A stretch of DNA of 64,000 bases from positions 1-64,000 of the forward strand of contig CALUZR010000001.1 of assembly GCA_944325335.1 (NCBI GenBank), given 5' to 3'. This document shows positions 47,170 through 58,857 of the stretch, piece by piece; position 1 is the first letter of the stretch, and every line of letters begins with the position of its first letter. Made by a program: the position numbers and the translations under genes. The DNA comes from an uncultured Parabacteroides sp. (GTDB taxonomy: Bacteria > Bacteroidota > Bacteroidia > Bacteroidales > Tannerellaceae). Under the pieces are notes generated by a model. That model was not told the DNA's origin and did not search any database. It was given only the letters and a program-made list of their open reading frames with translations.

Positions 47170-47571
47170 TCAATCGGCACGGCTCATTACCAGTTTGCCA
47201 TGTTTGATGCCTTTGATCGTGGTCAGCTTGTCCGACAATTCGGTCAGCCGGCGCGCTTCGCCCATCACGGTGGCAATATGCAAACAGAAATTCTTATTGA
47301 TAAAATACTGCGAAGAAGAGAGCACCACGTCCTGATACCCCTGCTCGATGAGCGACACCTTCGAAGCTATTTCCCGCTTCACCTGGTCGTACATGAGGAT
47401 GATCGTACCGGCCACGATGTGGTTGCATTGCCATTTCTGCTCCGCCACGTTCTTTTCAATCAGGAAACGGATAGCTTGCGAGCGGTTCGGAAAGCCGTTC
47501 GCCGACACATATTGGTCGAGCGCCGCCAACAACTCGTCTTCCAACGAAACGCCAAATCGCCTTAATGCCAT
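47170..47571 (-). CDS. NikR-family regulator lacking the His nickel ligands
   Basis: 133-residue transcription factor: ribbon-helix-helix DNA-binding domain at 1-45 (RRFGVSLEDELLAALDQ, NRSQAIRFLI) and an ACT-like regulatory domain that aligns over its full length to E. coli NikR. The nickel ligands His76, His87, His89 and Cys95 correspond to Gln77, Gln88, Phe90 and Cys96, so only the cysteine is kept. It probably senses something else or acts without metal. Same strand as the TonB receptor, 72 bases upstream of it, so likely its regulator and in the same transcript. Confidence 0.87.
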   Translation of the reverse strand: MALRRFGVSLEDELLAALDQYVSANGFPNRSQAIRFLIEKNVAEQKWQCNHIVAGTIILMYDQVKREIASKVSLIEQGYQDVVLSSSQYFINKNFCLHIATVMGEARRLTELSDKLTTIKGIKHGKLVMSRAD

Positions 47572-47606
47572 CGCCTTCTCCTTCTTTTCGGTTCACATTT
47601 GCGCCG

Positions 47607-47614
47607 CAAAAGTA
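47607..47614 (-). promoter_or_regulatory. -7 box of the NikR-like/TonB receptor operon
   Basis: Minus strand TACTTTTG, 36 bases before the ATG at 47571. Confidence 0.55.
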
Positions 47615-47657
47615 ATAAAATCCTTTCAAAAACCGGCCACCTCCCTACCAAAAAGTG

Positions 47658-47781
47658 CAGAACATACGAGAAAATCTCTATCTTTAGCCTAAAGATACAT
47701 ATCTGCAGGTTAAAGATACATATCTTCAAGCTAAAGATATATATCTGCAGCCTAAAGATAGAGATTTTCCCGTTAGTTCTG
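47658..47781. repeat. Palindromic array, four 21-bp AAAGAT-family units with inverted arms
   Basis: Units start at 47680, 47701, 47722 and 47743. Outer arms 47658-47679 and 47760-47781 pair over 22 bases with three mismatches and continue into the first and last units. It lies between the divergent promoters of the NikR-like gene and the acetyltransferase gene, so neither promoter transcribes it. Confidence 0.85.
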
Positions 47782-47869
47782 GAAGTTTAGGACGGAGTGC
47801 AAGCGGTTTTCCGCCGGGACTTCCTGTTTTTTCCTCCTTGTTTCGCATTGCCTTCTTAAAAATATGCCC

Positions 47870-47877
47870 TAACTTTG
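47870..47877 (+). promoter_or_regulatory. Promoter of the acetyltransferase gene
   Basis: TAACTTTG with a TTG at 47848-47850, a spacing that fits the -33/-7 pattern; 26 bases before the ATG. Confidence 0.65.
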
Positions 47878-47902
47878 TCGGCGGATTAACAGGATAACAC
47901 GT

Positions 47903-48499
47903 ATGAAAACAGAATACGAAAAATGCATGGCGGGCGAACCTTTCATCGGAAGCGAAGACCCGAAGATTCTGGAAATGATTTTGCGGACAAAGCGTCTTTT
48001 GCGGGAATTCAACGCCACGGATTTGGCGGAAAGCGGACGCCGGCAGGAGTTGTTACGCGAAATGTTCGGAAGCATGGGCAAAGGCGTGCATGTAGACATT
48101 GATTTCCATTGCGAATGCGGGAAACATATCTTTGTGGGAGATAAGGTTATCATCAATATGAACTGCACATTCGTAGACAATAACCGCATTGACATAGGCA
48201 ATAATGTATTGATTGCTTCGAACGTGCAGATATACACCGCCACCCATTCCACCCAGGTGCGCGAACGGATGGTAGATGATTGGAAGGAAGGACAGGAAAT
48301 ATGCCGCACGTATGCCCTACCCGTCCGGATAGAAGACGGCGTATGGATCGGCGGAGGAGCGATTATCTTGCCGGGCGTGACGATTGGAAGGAATAGCGTC
48401 ATCGGGGCAGGGAGCGTCGTAACCCGTTCGATTCCGGCTAATTGTGTAGCGGTAGGCAATCCGTGCCGGGTTATCAAGCAGATTGATAATAATGAATAA
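47903..48499 (+). CDS. Maltose/galactoside O-acetyltransferase family
   Basis: Acetyl-CoA dependent sugar O-acetyltransferase, 198 residues, cytoplasmic, trimeric left-handed beta-helix. Seen: the Maa-type N-terminal helix region (EYEKCMAGEPFIGSEDPKI), FHCECGKHIFVGDKVIINMN, TATHSTQ with the catalytic His, and hexapeptide repeats VWIGGGAIILPGVTIGRNSV. The acceptor sugar cannot be told from sequence. Stands alone. Confidence 0.92.
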   Translation: MKTEYEKCMAGEPFIGSEDPKILEMILRTKRLLREFNATDLAESGRRQELLREMFGSMGKGVHVDIDFHCECGKHIFVGDKVIINMNCTFVDNNRIDIGNNVLIASNVQIYTATHSTQVRERMVDDWKEGQEICRTYALPVRIEDGVWIGGGAIILPGVTIGRNSVIGAGSVVTRSIPANCVAVGNPCRVIKQIDNNE

Positions 48500-48549
48500 A
48501 TAATAACGGGGTTTGATTCATTCCGTAGAAGTATTGAAAGAAAAATGCG

Positions 48550-48557
48550 TATCTTTG
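48550..48557 (+). promoter_or_regulatory. -7 box of the methionine sulfoxide reductase gene
   Basis: TATCTTTG, 16 bases before the first ATG (48574) and 25 before a second in-frame ATG at 48583. Confidence 0.55.
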
Positions 48558-48573
48558 CCTACCTATATAAATA

Positions 48574-49056
48574 ATGTACGCGATGACTGAAACGATTTAC
48601 GTCCGCCCCGAAGCGGACAAGGAAGAGAAATACAAGGAGTTAATGCCGCAACTCGCCGCGCTTGTCGGGTCGGAAGCGGACGAAGTGGCGAATATGGCAA
48701 ACCTTTCTGCCGCCCTCAAGCAAGCGTTTGGCTTCTTTTGGGTAGGCTTTTACCGGGTTGTGGGCGAGGAGTTGGTATTGGGACCGTTCCAAGGTCCGGT
48801 AGCTTGTACGCGCATCCGCCGGGGAAAAGGCGTTTGCGGAACGGCTTGGGCGGAAGGACGGACGATTGTGGTGGAGGATGTCGAGCAATTTCCCGGGCAT
48901 ATTGCTTGCAGCTCGGAGTCGAAATCGGAAATCGTAGTGCCCGTGGTGCACGAAGGCCAAATCGTCGGTGTATTGGATATTGATAGCGATTGCCTACGGA
49001 CGTTCGACGCCATCGATGCCTCCCGACTTGAAGAAATCGTCCGATTATTGTCCTAA
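48574..49056 (+). CDS. msrC: Free methionine-(R)-sulfoxide reductase, GAF domain
   Basis: Repairs oxidised free methionine with thioredoxin electrons. 160 residues, a single GAF domain. The three cysteines of the E. coli enzyme (84, 94, 118) are all present with identical spacing as Cys78, Cys88 and Cys112, in PVACTRI, GVCGTAW and HIACSS. Start could be 48574 or the ATG at 48583; the latter leaves a more usual leader. Confidence 0.92.
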   Translation: MYAMTETIYVRPEADKEEKYKELMPQLAALVGSEADEVANMANLSAALKQAFGFFWVGFYRVVGEELVLGPFQGPVACTRIRRGKGVCGTAWAEGRTIVVEDVEQFPGHIACSSESKSEIVVPVVHEGQIVGVLDIDSDCLRTFDAIDASRLEEIVRLLS

Positions 49057-49060
49057 ATGT

Positions 49061-49083
49061 CTCCTTTTGTGCTTTAAAAGGAG
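49061..49083 (+). terminator. Hairpin after the msrC gene
   Basis: CTCCTTTT (49061-49068) and AAAAGGAG (49076-49083), 4 bases after the stop; weak T content afterwards. Confidence 0.5.
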
Positions 49084-49146
49084 TTGTTGGCCGGACGATT
49101 AAAGATTATTAATAGGCCGTTTACGCTTCCCAACAGGTAAAAGAAC

Positions 49147-49154
49147 TACTTTTG
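49147..49154 (+). promoter_or_regulatory. -7 box of the DUF5686 gene
   Basis: TACTTTTG, 35 bases before the ATG at 49189. Confidence 0.55.
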
Positions 49155-49188
49155 CACTTCAGTTTTTAATGTGCAAATTGTACAGTCA

Positions 49189-51771
49189 ATGATTAGAACA
49201 TTTCGATTTAGCTGTTGGCTGGTTTTACTTTTAGCAATAACCAGTTTTTATACTACCTCTTACGGACAATCCATCACCTCGGCTTCGGGTACCGTCAAAG
49301 ATTCTATCAGCGGAGAGGTATTGCCTTATGTATCGATTCTCTTCAAGAACTCGACCATTGGCGCGATGACGGACGACAACGGGGCTTTCTCTTTGCAAAA
49401 CAGCAAAGGATATACGGAAATCGTCGTCTCTTCATTGGGATATGTAGATAAAACAATCAAGCTGAAGGCAGGAAGGACGAACGCGAACCTCGTGGTAGAA
49501 CTCCGTCCGACTTCGTATGAATTGACGGAAGTCGTCGTAAAGCCGAAGCGGGAAAGGTACTCGCGCAAAGACAATCCAGCGGTAGAATTGATCAAGAAGG
49601 TCATCGAACATAAAGATGCCAACCGCATCGAAGCGAAAGAGGAATACCAAGTGGAGAGCTACGAAAAGCTAAGCCTTGCGTTGGACAACTTTAGCCCGAA
49701 TTTGGATAAGAATAAGTTCACGCGAAAGTTCAACTTCATCAAGAACTACCTCGATACGTCGGAGTTCAACGGCAAGCCCATCTTGACGCTCTCCGTCCGC
49801 GAAACGTTGGCCGACCGGTATTACCGCAAGAAACCCAAGTCGGAAAAGATTATCGTCAAAGCCAAACGGATGCAAGGCGTAGACAAGACCTTGGACGAAG
49901 GAGGCATTAGCGCCAATCTGGATGAGATATTCCAAGGTATTAATATCTTCGACAATAACATCAATATCCTTTTGAACCGTTTCGTAAGTCCGCTCTCTTC
50001 GACGCTGGCCGTAGCCTATTACAAGTATTATATCATGGATACGGTCGATGTGAAAGGGACGCCCTGTGTGGATTTGGCATTCGTACCAGTCAATAGCGAG
50101 AGTTATGGATTTACCGGCCGCCTCTACATTACGCTGGACGGAAACTATGCATTGAAGAAATTCACCCTCAACGTGCCTGCCCATATCAACTTGAACTTTG
50201 TGGACAAGCTCCGCATCGACCAAGAATTTAAGCAAATGCCAGACAGCACCTGGGTATTGGATACGGAAAACACCTATATTAACTTCTATATCATCGACGG
50301 GACGCAAGAGTTTTACGCCCACAACTACCGAAGTTATGAGAATTACCAATTCGAGGTGGCCAATCGGGATTCGGTGTTCGACCTCTTGGGGAAGAACCAT
50401 ATCATCGAGCAAGCTACCCTGCAACCCGACTCTTTCTGGATACAACACCGGCACATTCCGCTCAAAGAAAAGGAAAGTGCGCTCGACGACCTCTTGGCAC
50501 AGATGCGTAAAGTACCCGTATTCAATGTGATTATCAAGACAGCTGAGATATTGATTTCCGGTTATATCCCGACAGGAAAAGACCGTTCGAGCAGCAAGTT
50601 CGATTTCGGTCCGATGAATACGACCTTCAGTTCGAACGATTTGGAGGGGTTCCGTATGCGTGTCGGAGGAATGACAACCGCCAATCTCAATCCCCGTTGG
50701 TTTGCGGATGGTTATGTAGCGTATGGCGTCTCGGATAGAAAGTTCAAATATAATGCCCGACTGACCCATAGTTTTACGAAGAAAGAATACCATTCGGGAG
50801 AATTTCCGCGCAATAACCTCTCGCTTACCCACGAATATGACGTATATACGCCTGGACAAGATTTCCTCTACACCAGCAAGGATAACATGTTCGTAGCAAT
50901 CAAGACGGGAACACCGGTGACGCACATGCAATACATCCGCAAGACGATGCTCCAATACGAGAAGGATTGGCTGAACAACCTCTCCTTTATGGGTTGGATC
51001 CGGCATGAAAATAACGAAGCGGCCGGTACATTGAGTTACGATTTGATGAATGAAGATGGTTCGTTGACTCATATCCCCTCGTTCGACAAGACGGAACTGG
51101 GTGTGCAACTCCGCTATGCTCCGGGCGAACGAGCTTATAATGGACGTGCCGGACGCGAATCACCCTTCAACCTCTCGAAGGATGCGCCTGTATTTAAGGT
51201 ATCCCATCAATTTGGATTCAAAGGTTTAGGAGGTGATTATACTTACAATCACACCGAAGTGAGTGCAGAGAAACGTATCTGGCTCTCTTCGTTTGGACAT
51301 ATTGATGCGTTGGTGAAGGCAGGGAAAGTGTGGGACAAAGTACCTTTCCCGTTATTGATTCTCCCCAATACGAACCAATCGCTCACCATCCAACCGGAAG
51401 CCTTCAATATGATGAACGCAATGGAATTCGTTACCGACCAATACGTTTCATTCTATCTTACCTACTATTTAAAAGGTTGGATATTGAATCGTATTCCGGG
51501 TATTAAATGGTTAAAGCTCCGCGAAGTGGTATCCTTTAGTGGTTTCTATGGCGGATTGACAGACAAGAATAATCCGACACTGACATCAGGTCTTTACCAA
51601 CTTCCTGAAGGCACCTTGATGATGAGCAATACGCCTTATCTCGAAGCGAGCGTCGGATTGGAGAACATCTTCAAGATCCTCCGCGTGGATTATTATCGCC
51701 GCCTCACCTATCTGGACAATCCAGGTATTAAAAAAGGTGGATTCCGTATCGCGCTCCGCTTCTCATTCTAA
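49189..51771 (+). CDS. DUF5686-family outer-membrane protein with carboxypeptidase-like regulatory domain
   Basis: 860 residues from the ATG at 49189; a GTG 18 bases upstream is in frame. Signal peptide (CWLVLLLAITSFYTTSYG), then a CarboxypepD-reg-like domain (GTVKDSISGEVLPYVSI, DDNGAFSL), then a long beta-rich region with barrel-like strands ending in GGFRIALRFSF with a terminal Phe. Typical of large Bacteroidota outer-membrane proteins without a plug domain; function unknown. The nhaC-like gene starts 16 bases later. Confidence 0.82.
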   Translation: MIRTFRFSCWLVLLLAITSFYTTSYGQSITSASGTVKDSISGEVLPYVSILFKNSTIGAMTDDNGAFSLQNSKGYTEIVVSSLGYVDKTIKLKAGRTNANLVVELRPTSYELTEVVVKPKRERYSRKDNPAVELIKKVIEHKDANRIEAKEEYQVESYEKLSLALDNFSPNLDKNKFTRKFNFIKNYLDTSEFNGKPILTLSVRETLADRYYRKKPKSEKIIVKAKRMQGVDKTLDEGGISANLDEIFQGINIFDNNINILLNRFVSPLSSTLAVAYYKYYIMDTVDVKGTPCVDLAFVPVNSESYGFTGRLYITLDGNYALKKFTLNVPAHINLNFVDKLRIDQEFKQMPDSTWVLDTENTYINFYIIDGTQEFYAHNYRSYENYQFEVANRDSVFDLLGKNHIIEQATLQPDSFWIQHRHIPLKEKESALDDLLAQMRKVPVFNVIIKTAEILISGYIPTGKDRSSSKFDFGPMNTTFSSNDLEGFRMRVGGMTTANLNPRWFADGYVAYGVSDRKFKYNARLTHSFTKKEYHSGEFPRNNLSLTHEYDVYTPGQDFLYTSKDNMFVAIKTGTPVTHMQYIRKTMLQYEKDWLNNLSFMGWIRHENNEAAGTLSYDLMNEDGSLTHIPSFDKTELGVQLRYAPGERAYNGRAGRESPFNLSKDAPVFKVSHQFGFKGLGGDYTYNHTEVSAEKRIWLSSFGHIDALVKAGKVWDKVPFPLLILPNTNQSLTIQPEAFNMMNAMEFVTDQYVSFYLTYYLKGWILNRIPGIKWLKLREVVSFSGFYGGLTDKNNPTLTSGLYQLPEGTLMMSNTPYLEASVGLENIFKILRVDYYRRLTYLDNPGIKKGGFRIALRFSF

Positions 51772-51787
51772 CACAAAAAGGAAAGGC

Positions 51788-53101
51788 ATGGAGAATCGCA
51801 AACAAAAAGCCATCGAACATACACCTAACGCTTGGGCATTGCTCCCGTTGGGTGTATTTTTGCTTTCCTATTTAGCCGTTTCCTGCATGGCGGGCGACTT
51901 CTATAAGATGCCTATTACGGTAGCGTTCGTCATCTCTTCGATTGTGGCCATCGCTATCTCGAAAGGAGGCCCTTTGAATAATCGCATCGAGCAGTTTTGC
52001 CGAGGCGCGGCGAATAGCAACATCATGCTTATGATCATCATCTTTATTCTTGCCGGAGCTTTTGCCCAAACGGCGAAAGAGATGGGAGCAGTAGATGCGA
52101 CGGTCAACCTTACCATGTCTTTTCTTCCGGGGAATTTATTAGCGGCTGGAATATTCATCGCGGCTTGTTTTATTTCAATTTCGGTAGGGACATCGGTAGG
52201 AACGATTGTTGCATTGGCACCCGTAGCCGTCGGGATTGCAGAAAAGGCAGGAATGCCCGACGCATTGATGTTAGGAGTAGTCGTGAGTGGCGCCATGTTT
52301 GGCGACAACCTCTCGTTCATTTCCGACACTACGATTGTTGCTACCCGTACACAAGGATGCGAAATGCAAGACAAATTCAAAGTAAACTTCCGCATCGCTT
52401 TGCCTGCCGCCCTGGTCGTTACCTTATTATATATTATATCCGGCCTCGGTGTAAATGAAACCTATCAGCCCGAAAGCATCGAATGGGTCAAGGTGCTTCC
52501 CTACTTGGTCGTTCTTATTACAGCCGTAGCGGGGATGAACGTGATGCTCGTATTGGTAGTAGGCATTTTGCTTTCCGGCCTTACGGGATTGTTTACCGGG
52601 ACATTCGATATCTGGGCTTGGAATGCGGCGATGGGAAATGGTATAATCGGCATGGGGGAACTTATTATCGTCACGCTTCTGGCCGGCGGCATGCTGGAGA
52701 TGATCCGCTATAATGGCGGTATCGAATGGATTATCCGTAAGTTGACGGCCCGCATCAACTCCCCTCGCGGTGCGGAAACCAGTATCGCGGGCTTGGTCTG
52801 TTTCGCCAATCTCTGTACGGCCAATAATACGATTGCCCTCATCATGTCCGGTCCCATTGCGAAAGACATCGCCACACGCTTCCACATCGACCCGCGCCGT
52901 AGCGCCAGTTTGCTCGATATCTTTTCATGCTTCGTGCAGGGCATCATTCCATACGGAGCTCAAATCTTGATGGCAGCCGGATTAGGTGCCACGTCGCCCA
53001 TTGCTATTATGCAATACCTTTATTATCCTTATCTGTTGGGATTGGCCGCTGCGCTCGCCATCCTTTTCCAATATCCCAGAAAATACAGCGTCGCAAAATG
53101 A
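51788..53101 (+). CDS. NhaC-family Na+/H+ antiporter
   Basis: Inner-membrane antiporter, 437 residues from the ATG at 51788 ([20 protein letters not shown]); ten or more membrane helices. Family stretches: [37 protein letters not shown] and [20 protein letters not shown]. It could use the sodium gradient that Rnf-type pumps build; that is inference. Its stop codon overlaps a 27-codon frame leading to purT. Confidence 0.9.
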   Translation: MENRKQKAIEHTPNAWALLPLGVFLLSYLAVSCMAGDFYKMPITVAFVISSIVAIAISKGGPLNNRIEQFCRGAANSNIMLMIIIFILAGAFAQTAKEMGAVDATVNLTMSFLPGNLLAAGIFIAACFISISVGTSVGTIVALAPVAVGIAEKAGMPDALMLGVVVSGAMFGDNLSFISDTTIVATRTQGCEMQDKFKVNFRIALPAALVVTLLYIISGLGVNETYQPESIEWVKVLPYLVVLITAVAGMNVMLVLVVGILLSGLTGLFTGTFDIWAWNAAMGNGIIGMGELIIVTLLAGGMLEMIRYNGGIEWIIRKLTARINSPRGAETSIAGLVCFANLCTANNTIALIMSGPIAKDIATRFHIDPRRSASLLDIFSCFVQGIIPYGAQILMAAGLGATSPIAIMQYLYYPYLLGLAAALAILFQYPRKYSVAK

Positions 53102-53181
53102 AACAGGAACAAGGACCAACCACTTTGCAACAACTGCAGGGCTTTTTCCGAGGACTGGAAATTACTCACAGAATTATATGA
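53098..53181 (+). CDS. 27-codon frame bridging nhaC and purT
   Basis: ATG at 53098 overlaps the nhaC stop as ATGA and the TGA at 53179 overlaps an ATG at 53178 in the purT frame as ATGA. The product ([19 protein letters not shown]...) is 27 residues. It may couple translation of purT to nhaC or be chance. A possible weak promoter element (CCACTTTG) lies inside it. Confidence 0.3.
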   Translation: MKQEQGPTTLQQLQGFFRGLEITHRII

Positions 53182-53201
53182 ACCTAAAAAATAAAAACAT
53201 C

Positions 53202-54383
53202 ATGGTAACAATAGGAACCCCTCTATCGCCTACCGCCACGAAAGTAGTCCTTTGCGGTAGCGGTGAATTAGGAAAGGAATTTGTCATCGAACTGCAACGC
53301 TACGGCGTGGAAGTCATTGCATTGGATAAATACGCCCATGCGCCCGCCATGCAAGTGGCAGACCGTTCGTATGTACTTTCGATGCTCGACGGCAAGGCAT
53401 TGCGTGAGATTATCGAAAAAGAAAAACCGGACTATATCGTACCGGAAGTAGAAGCCATTGCCACCTCTACATTGGTCGAATTGGAACAAGAAGGTTATCA
53501 CGTCATTCCTACGGCAAAGGCTACGTGGCTCACGATGAATCGTGAAGGAATCCGCCGCTTGGCTGCCGAAGAGTTGGGATTGCCCACTTCTCCTTATCGT
53601 TTTGTGTCGACTGAAGAGGAATTCCGAGCAGCTATCCGCGAGATTGGCATCCCTTGCGTCGTAAAACCCATCATGAGTTCGAGCGGGCACGGACAAAGCA
53701 TCATCCGCAAGGAGGAAGAAATCGATGCGGCATGGCACTGCGCCCAAGAAGAAGGACGTGCGGGAGCAGGCAAAGTCATTGTCGAAGGCTTTATCGATTT
53801 CGATTATGAAATCACACAACTCACCGTACGCCATATTGGAGGCACTTCATTCCTCGAACCCGTCGGCCATGTACAAAAGAATGGAGACTATCGCGAATCT
53901 TGGCAACCGCAAGCAATGAGTCCTGCCGCCAAAGAAAAAGCGCGTGAAATCGCCCGAAAGATTACCGATGCGCTGGGTGGACGAGGTATTTTCGGCGTTG
54001 AACTGTTCGTCAAAGGCGACGAGGTAATCTTCAACGAAGTTTCACCACGGCCGCACGATACGGGCATGGTGACAATGATCACGCAAGACCTTTCGCAATT
54101 CGCACTCCACGCCCGTGCCGTATTAGGATTGCCCATTCCGGAGATTCGCCTGCTCGGTCCGGGAGCTTCGCGTGCCATCGTAGTAGAAGGCGATAGCACA
54201 CAAACCAGCTTCGGTAACCTGGATAAAGTACTGGAGCAACCCGACACGCAACTCCGCTTGTTCGGAAAACCGGAAGTCCATGGCCACCGACGCATGGGTG
54301 TCTTATTGGCTCGTGCGGGAAATACCGATGAAGCACGCCAGAAGACGGCTACGATGCTGGATAATCTAAAGGTGAATTTATAA
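53202..54383 (+). CDS. purT: Formate-dependent phosphoribosylglycinamide formyltransferase
   Basis: Makes formyl-GAR from GAR, formate and ATP in purine synthesis, the folate-independent alternative to PurN. 393 residues from [15 protein letters not shown], which aligns directly with the E. coli start; another in-frame ATG is at 53178. ATP-grasp marks: [53 protein letters not shown] and [11 protein letters not shown]. Formate is plausible as a fermentation product in this organism. Confidence 0.96.
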   Translation: MVTIGTPLSPTATKVVLCGSGELGKEFVIELQRYGVEVIALDKYAHAPAMQVADRSYVLSMLDGKALREIIEKEKPDYIVPEVEAIATSTLVELEQEGYHVIPTAKATWLTMNREGIRRLAAEELGLPTSPYRFVSTEEEFRAAIREIGIPCVVKPIMSSSGHGQSIIRKEEEIDAAWHCAQEEGRAGAGKVIVEGFIDFDYEITQLTVRHIGGTSFLEPVGHVQKNGDYRESWQPQAMSPAAKEKAREIARKITDALGGRGIFGVELFVKGDEVIFNEVSPRPHDTGMVTMITQDLSQFALHARAVLGLPIPEIRLLGPGASRAIVVEGDSTQTSFGNLDKVLEQPDTQLRLFGKPEVHGHRRMGVLLARAGNTDEARQKTATMLDNLKVNL

Positions 54384-54394
54384 GGAATTATTTT

Positions 54395-54430
54395 GAACGT
54401 GGAAGATTCTCATGCGGAACTTCCACGTTC
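54395..54430. terminator. Inverted repeat between convergent purT and regulator genes
   Basis: GAACGTGGAAG (54395-54405) pairs perfectly with CTTCCACGTTC (54420-54430). No T run on either side, so it is a hairpin at the ends of both genes rather than a textbook terminator. Confidence 0.6.
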
Positions 54431-54439
54431 ACGAAACCC

Positions 54440-56044
54440 TTAACTTAGTTCCATTACCCGTAATTCAAAAGTCTCTTTATCCACCAATGCTTTATTCCTT
54501 ATTTTACTACGATAATTATAAATCGTCGCAAGAGAATAACCTAAAAAATGCGCAATCTGTTTGCTATCAGAAATTCCTAAACGAATAAGAGCAAAGATGC
54601 GTAGCTCGGTGGTCAACCATTCTCCTTGTTTGGGTTGTATGCGGGCATCTTCGATTAATAAAGCATTGAAAGAATCAATAAAATGCGGAAAGAGAGTCAA
54701 GAATGACTTGTCGAAATCATCGTAGAACCGTTTCCGCTCGTCGCGTATGAATTGTTCGGACTTGATCGTTTTCATCAATTCCTCCATACGGGAAGCCATG
54801 GCCAGTTTTGCCAACGAACGGCGATACGTATCCAATTTATCCAAATATTCAATGCATCTATCCAGATAACGGGCAATGTAAACTTCTTTAATCTTTCCCG
54901 TTTCGCTTAATGCTTCGTTTGTCTTTTGTAATTGGAGGTTCGTTTTGCTCAAATCTTTTCGCATAGCCGATAGCTTTTTCATGTTTCGATAAAGATAGAA
55001 GATAGCTGCCAACAAGAAAAGAGAAAGGATGCTAACACTGATAAGGAAGGCTTGCGATATCTTTCGTTCTTTCTCTTCCTGTGCCTTATAAGCTTGGTCG
55101 ATGACGTGGAAGAACTGGGAAACTTCAATAAAACGCAAACGGGAGTTGCATGCATTGGCATCATCTAAAGAACAATTCAAATAGAAATACGCCCGGTCGA
55201 GATCATTTATTTGATACATCAAATTCGCCAACTTTTGCAACGCCGCATATTCTCGGACGGCATGCTCCAAATCACTAATAGCAGTGAGGGCAAGATAATA
55301 AACTTCCTTTTGTACATTCCCCTGTGCTTGATAAACCTCCGAAAAGGTATAATAGACAAAACCTCGCTGGCGTCCTTCTGGTATCTTTTGCAATGCTTTC
55401 TCCAACTGGACTAATGCAGAATCCAGTTCGCCTTTAGCAATGAAACTTTCAGCCCGTACGATCTCAAGATTTGCCTGATGCGGTGTCTGGAGGATAATCG
55501 AATCTCGATAAGTCTCCGCTTTCTTCACATATCTCACCTTTTCCGCTTGGTTGGTTGCATAATCAGCCACCCAATCATAATAAGCTCGAAATGTATGATA
55601 GTAATAAGAAAGCAACCGCTCGTCCAATTCTTCCCTCTTTATTGCCCTTAGCTGTGTCCACGCATCGGGATACATGCCCATCAAACCTAAAACTTCAGCC
55701 CGATTGATACGGATCTCATTTTCTAATTCCGGCCGCCCCAGAACAAGAAGGAGCTTCTGCTTCTCGTTCACATAATACAAGGCGGAATCTGTCTGATAAT
55801 GCAGATACTCATTAAAAATATCGTTATAAAGCTGATACTTTATCGTTGGATTCGTTTCCGATTTCAGGCATAATCGCAATCGATTTAAACGAGATTCCTT
55901 TTCGAGGATATATTCTTCTTTTTGGGCAATGGCAGCATCCAGTTGTTTTAGTATCTCTTCGTTTTCTTTTTCATCAGCGAGCAAAGAGGGGCATGCTCTC
56001 ATGGAAAGGAACAATGATAAGAGGATAAAGATTGCATTTTTCAT
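54440..56044 (-). CDS. susR: SusR-like membrane-spanning regulator (TPR, helix-turn-helix; DUF6377)
   Basis: 534 residues. Signal-like N-terminus, a TPR-type helical sensor region (about 60-310), a membrane helix (QAFLISVSILSLFLLAAIFYLY, about 335-355 in part), a cytoplasmic coiled coil, and a C-terminal helix-turn-helix (RLGISDSKQIAHFLGYSL, then TIYNYRSKIRNKA). This matches my recollection of SusR, the maltose-responsive activator of the Bacteroides thetaiotaomicron starch locus, and of DUF6377. It is divergent from susB, which supports the assignment. The symbol is by homology and context. Confidence 0.75.
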   Translation of the reverse strand: MKNAIFILLSLFLSMRACPSLLADEKENEEILKQLDAAIAQKEEYILEKESRLNRLRLCLKSETNPTIKYQLYNDIFNEYLHYQTDSALYYVNEKQKLLLVLGRPELENEIRINRAEVLGLMGMYPDAWTQLRAIKREELDERLLSYYYHTFRAYYDWVADYATNQAEKVRYVKKAETYRDSIILQTPHQANLEIVRAESFIAKGELDSALVQLEKALQKIPEGRQRGFVYYTFSEVYQAQGNVQKEVYYLALTAISDLEHAVREYAALQKLANLMYQINDLDRAYFYLNCSLDDANACNSRLRFIEVSQFFHVIDQAYKAQEEKERKISQAFLISVSILSLFLLAAIFYLYRNMKKLSAMRKDLSKTNLQLQKTNEALSETGKIKEVYIARYLDRCIEYLDKLDTYRRSLAKLAMASRMEELMKTIKSEQFIRDERKRFYDDFDKSFLTLFPHFIDSFNALLIEDARIQPKQGEWLTTELRIFALIRLGISDSKQIAHFLGYSLATIYNYRSKIRNKALVDKETFELRVMELS

Positions 56045-56069
56045 GATTGATTTCTAATTTATGTGTGGA

Positions 56070-56077
56070 CAAAGATA
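56070..56077 (-). promoter_or_regulatory. -7 box of the SusR-like gene
   Basis: Minus strand TATCTTTG, 26 bases before the ATG. The AT-rich space 56078-56241 between this and the susB promoter is where an activator site would be; no clear dyad was found in it. Confidence 0.55.
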
Positions 56078-56241
56078 CAAAATAGTATTGAAAAAGAAGA
56101 AAAGCAGACAGGCAAAAATCTCATATACGTTTATATTTTGAGAGGCATTAAAAGAAGACATATTACTTATTTACAAACAAATAAAGCTTCAAATCATTTA
56201 TATTTTCATTCTTGTCCGGAGAAAACATATTACAAACCCGC

Positions 56242-56249
56242 TACTTTTG
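56242..56249 (+). promoter_or_regulatory. -7 box of the susBCD operon
   Basis: TACTTTTG, 73 bases before the susB ATG. Confidence 0.55.
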
Positions 56250-56309
56250 CAACGTCCAAAGCATAGAAGCGAAACGGACAGTTTTGAGGTCGTATTTTAA
56301 TACCATTAA

Positions 56310-58550
<2,241 letters not shown>

Positions 58551-58641
58551 AGAGGCATAGGCAGCGAAAAATGGAAAAGCCCCAGTATAAACTCTAAAAA
58601 GAGGCGAGAAAAGTTTGTTTGGCAGTTAACTATTCTTTAAG

Positions 58642-58725
58642 TATCGTCGGCGAATGTACAAATATCGTCGATATTTATACAAACATCGTCGATACGTGTA
58701 CAAACATCGACGATATTTGGAGAAT
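58642..58725. repeat. Palindromic array, four 21-bp ATCGTCGAT-family units
   Basis: Units start at 58642, 58663, 58684 and 58705; cores TATCGTCGATA-like, joined by TACAAA. Located between susB and susC. The same family forms most of the array at 27904. An ATAGGCA motif follows at 58773. The rest of the 307-base susB-susC gap holds no promoter I can recognise, so susC may depend on read-through. Confidence 0.85.
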
Positions 58726-58857
58726 AGATAGGCAAGAAAGGAAGTTTCCATAGTTATCTTTCCAACTTTCCATAGGCACCAAATAAACATTCCCCGCAGA
58801 GAAAGAAAAAGAAACAAATAAACAGGTCATTATCTGACTTTAAATTCGAGATAAAAC

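Noticed and set aside
49669..51108. 479-codon frame antisense to the DUF5686 gene
   Set aside because: No domain, no promoter; sense frame is a coherent outer-membrane protein.
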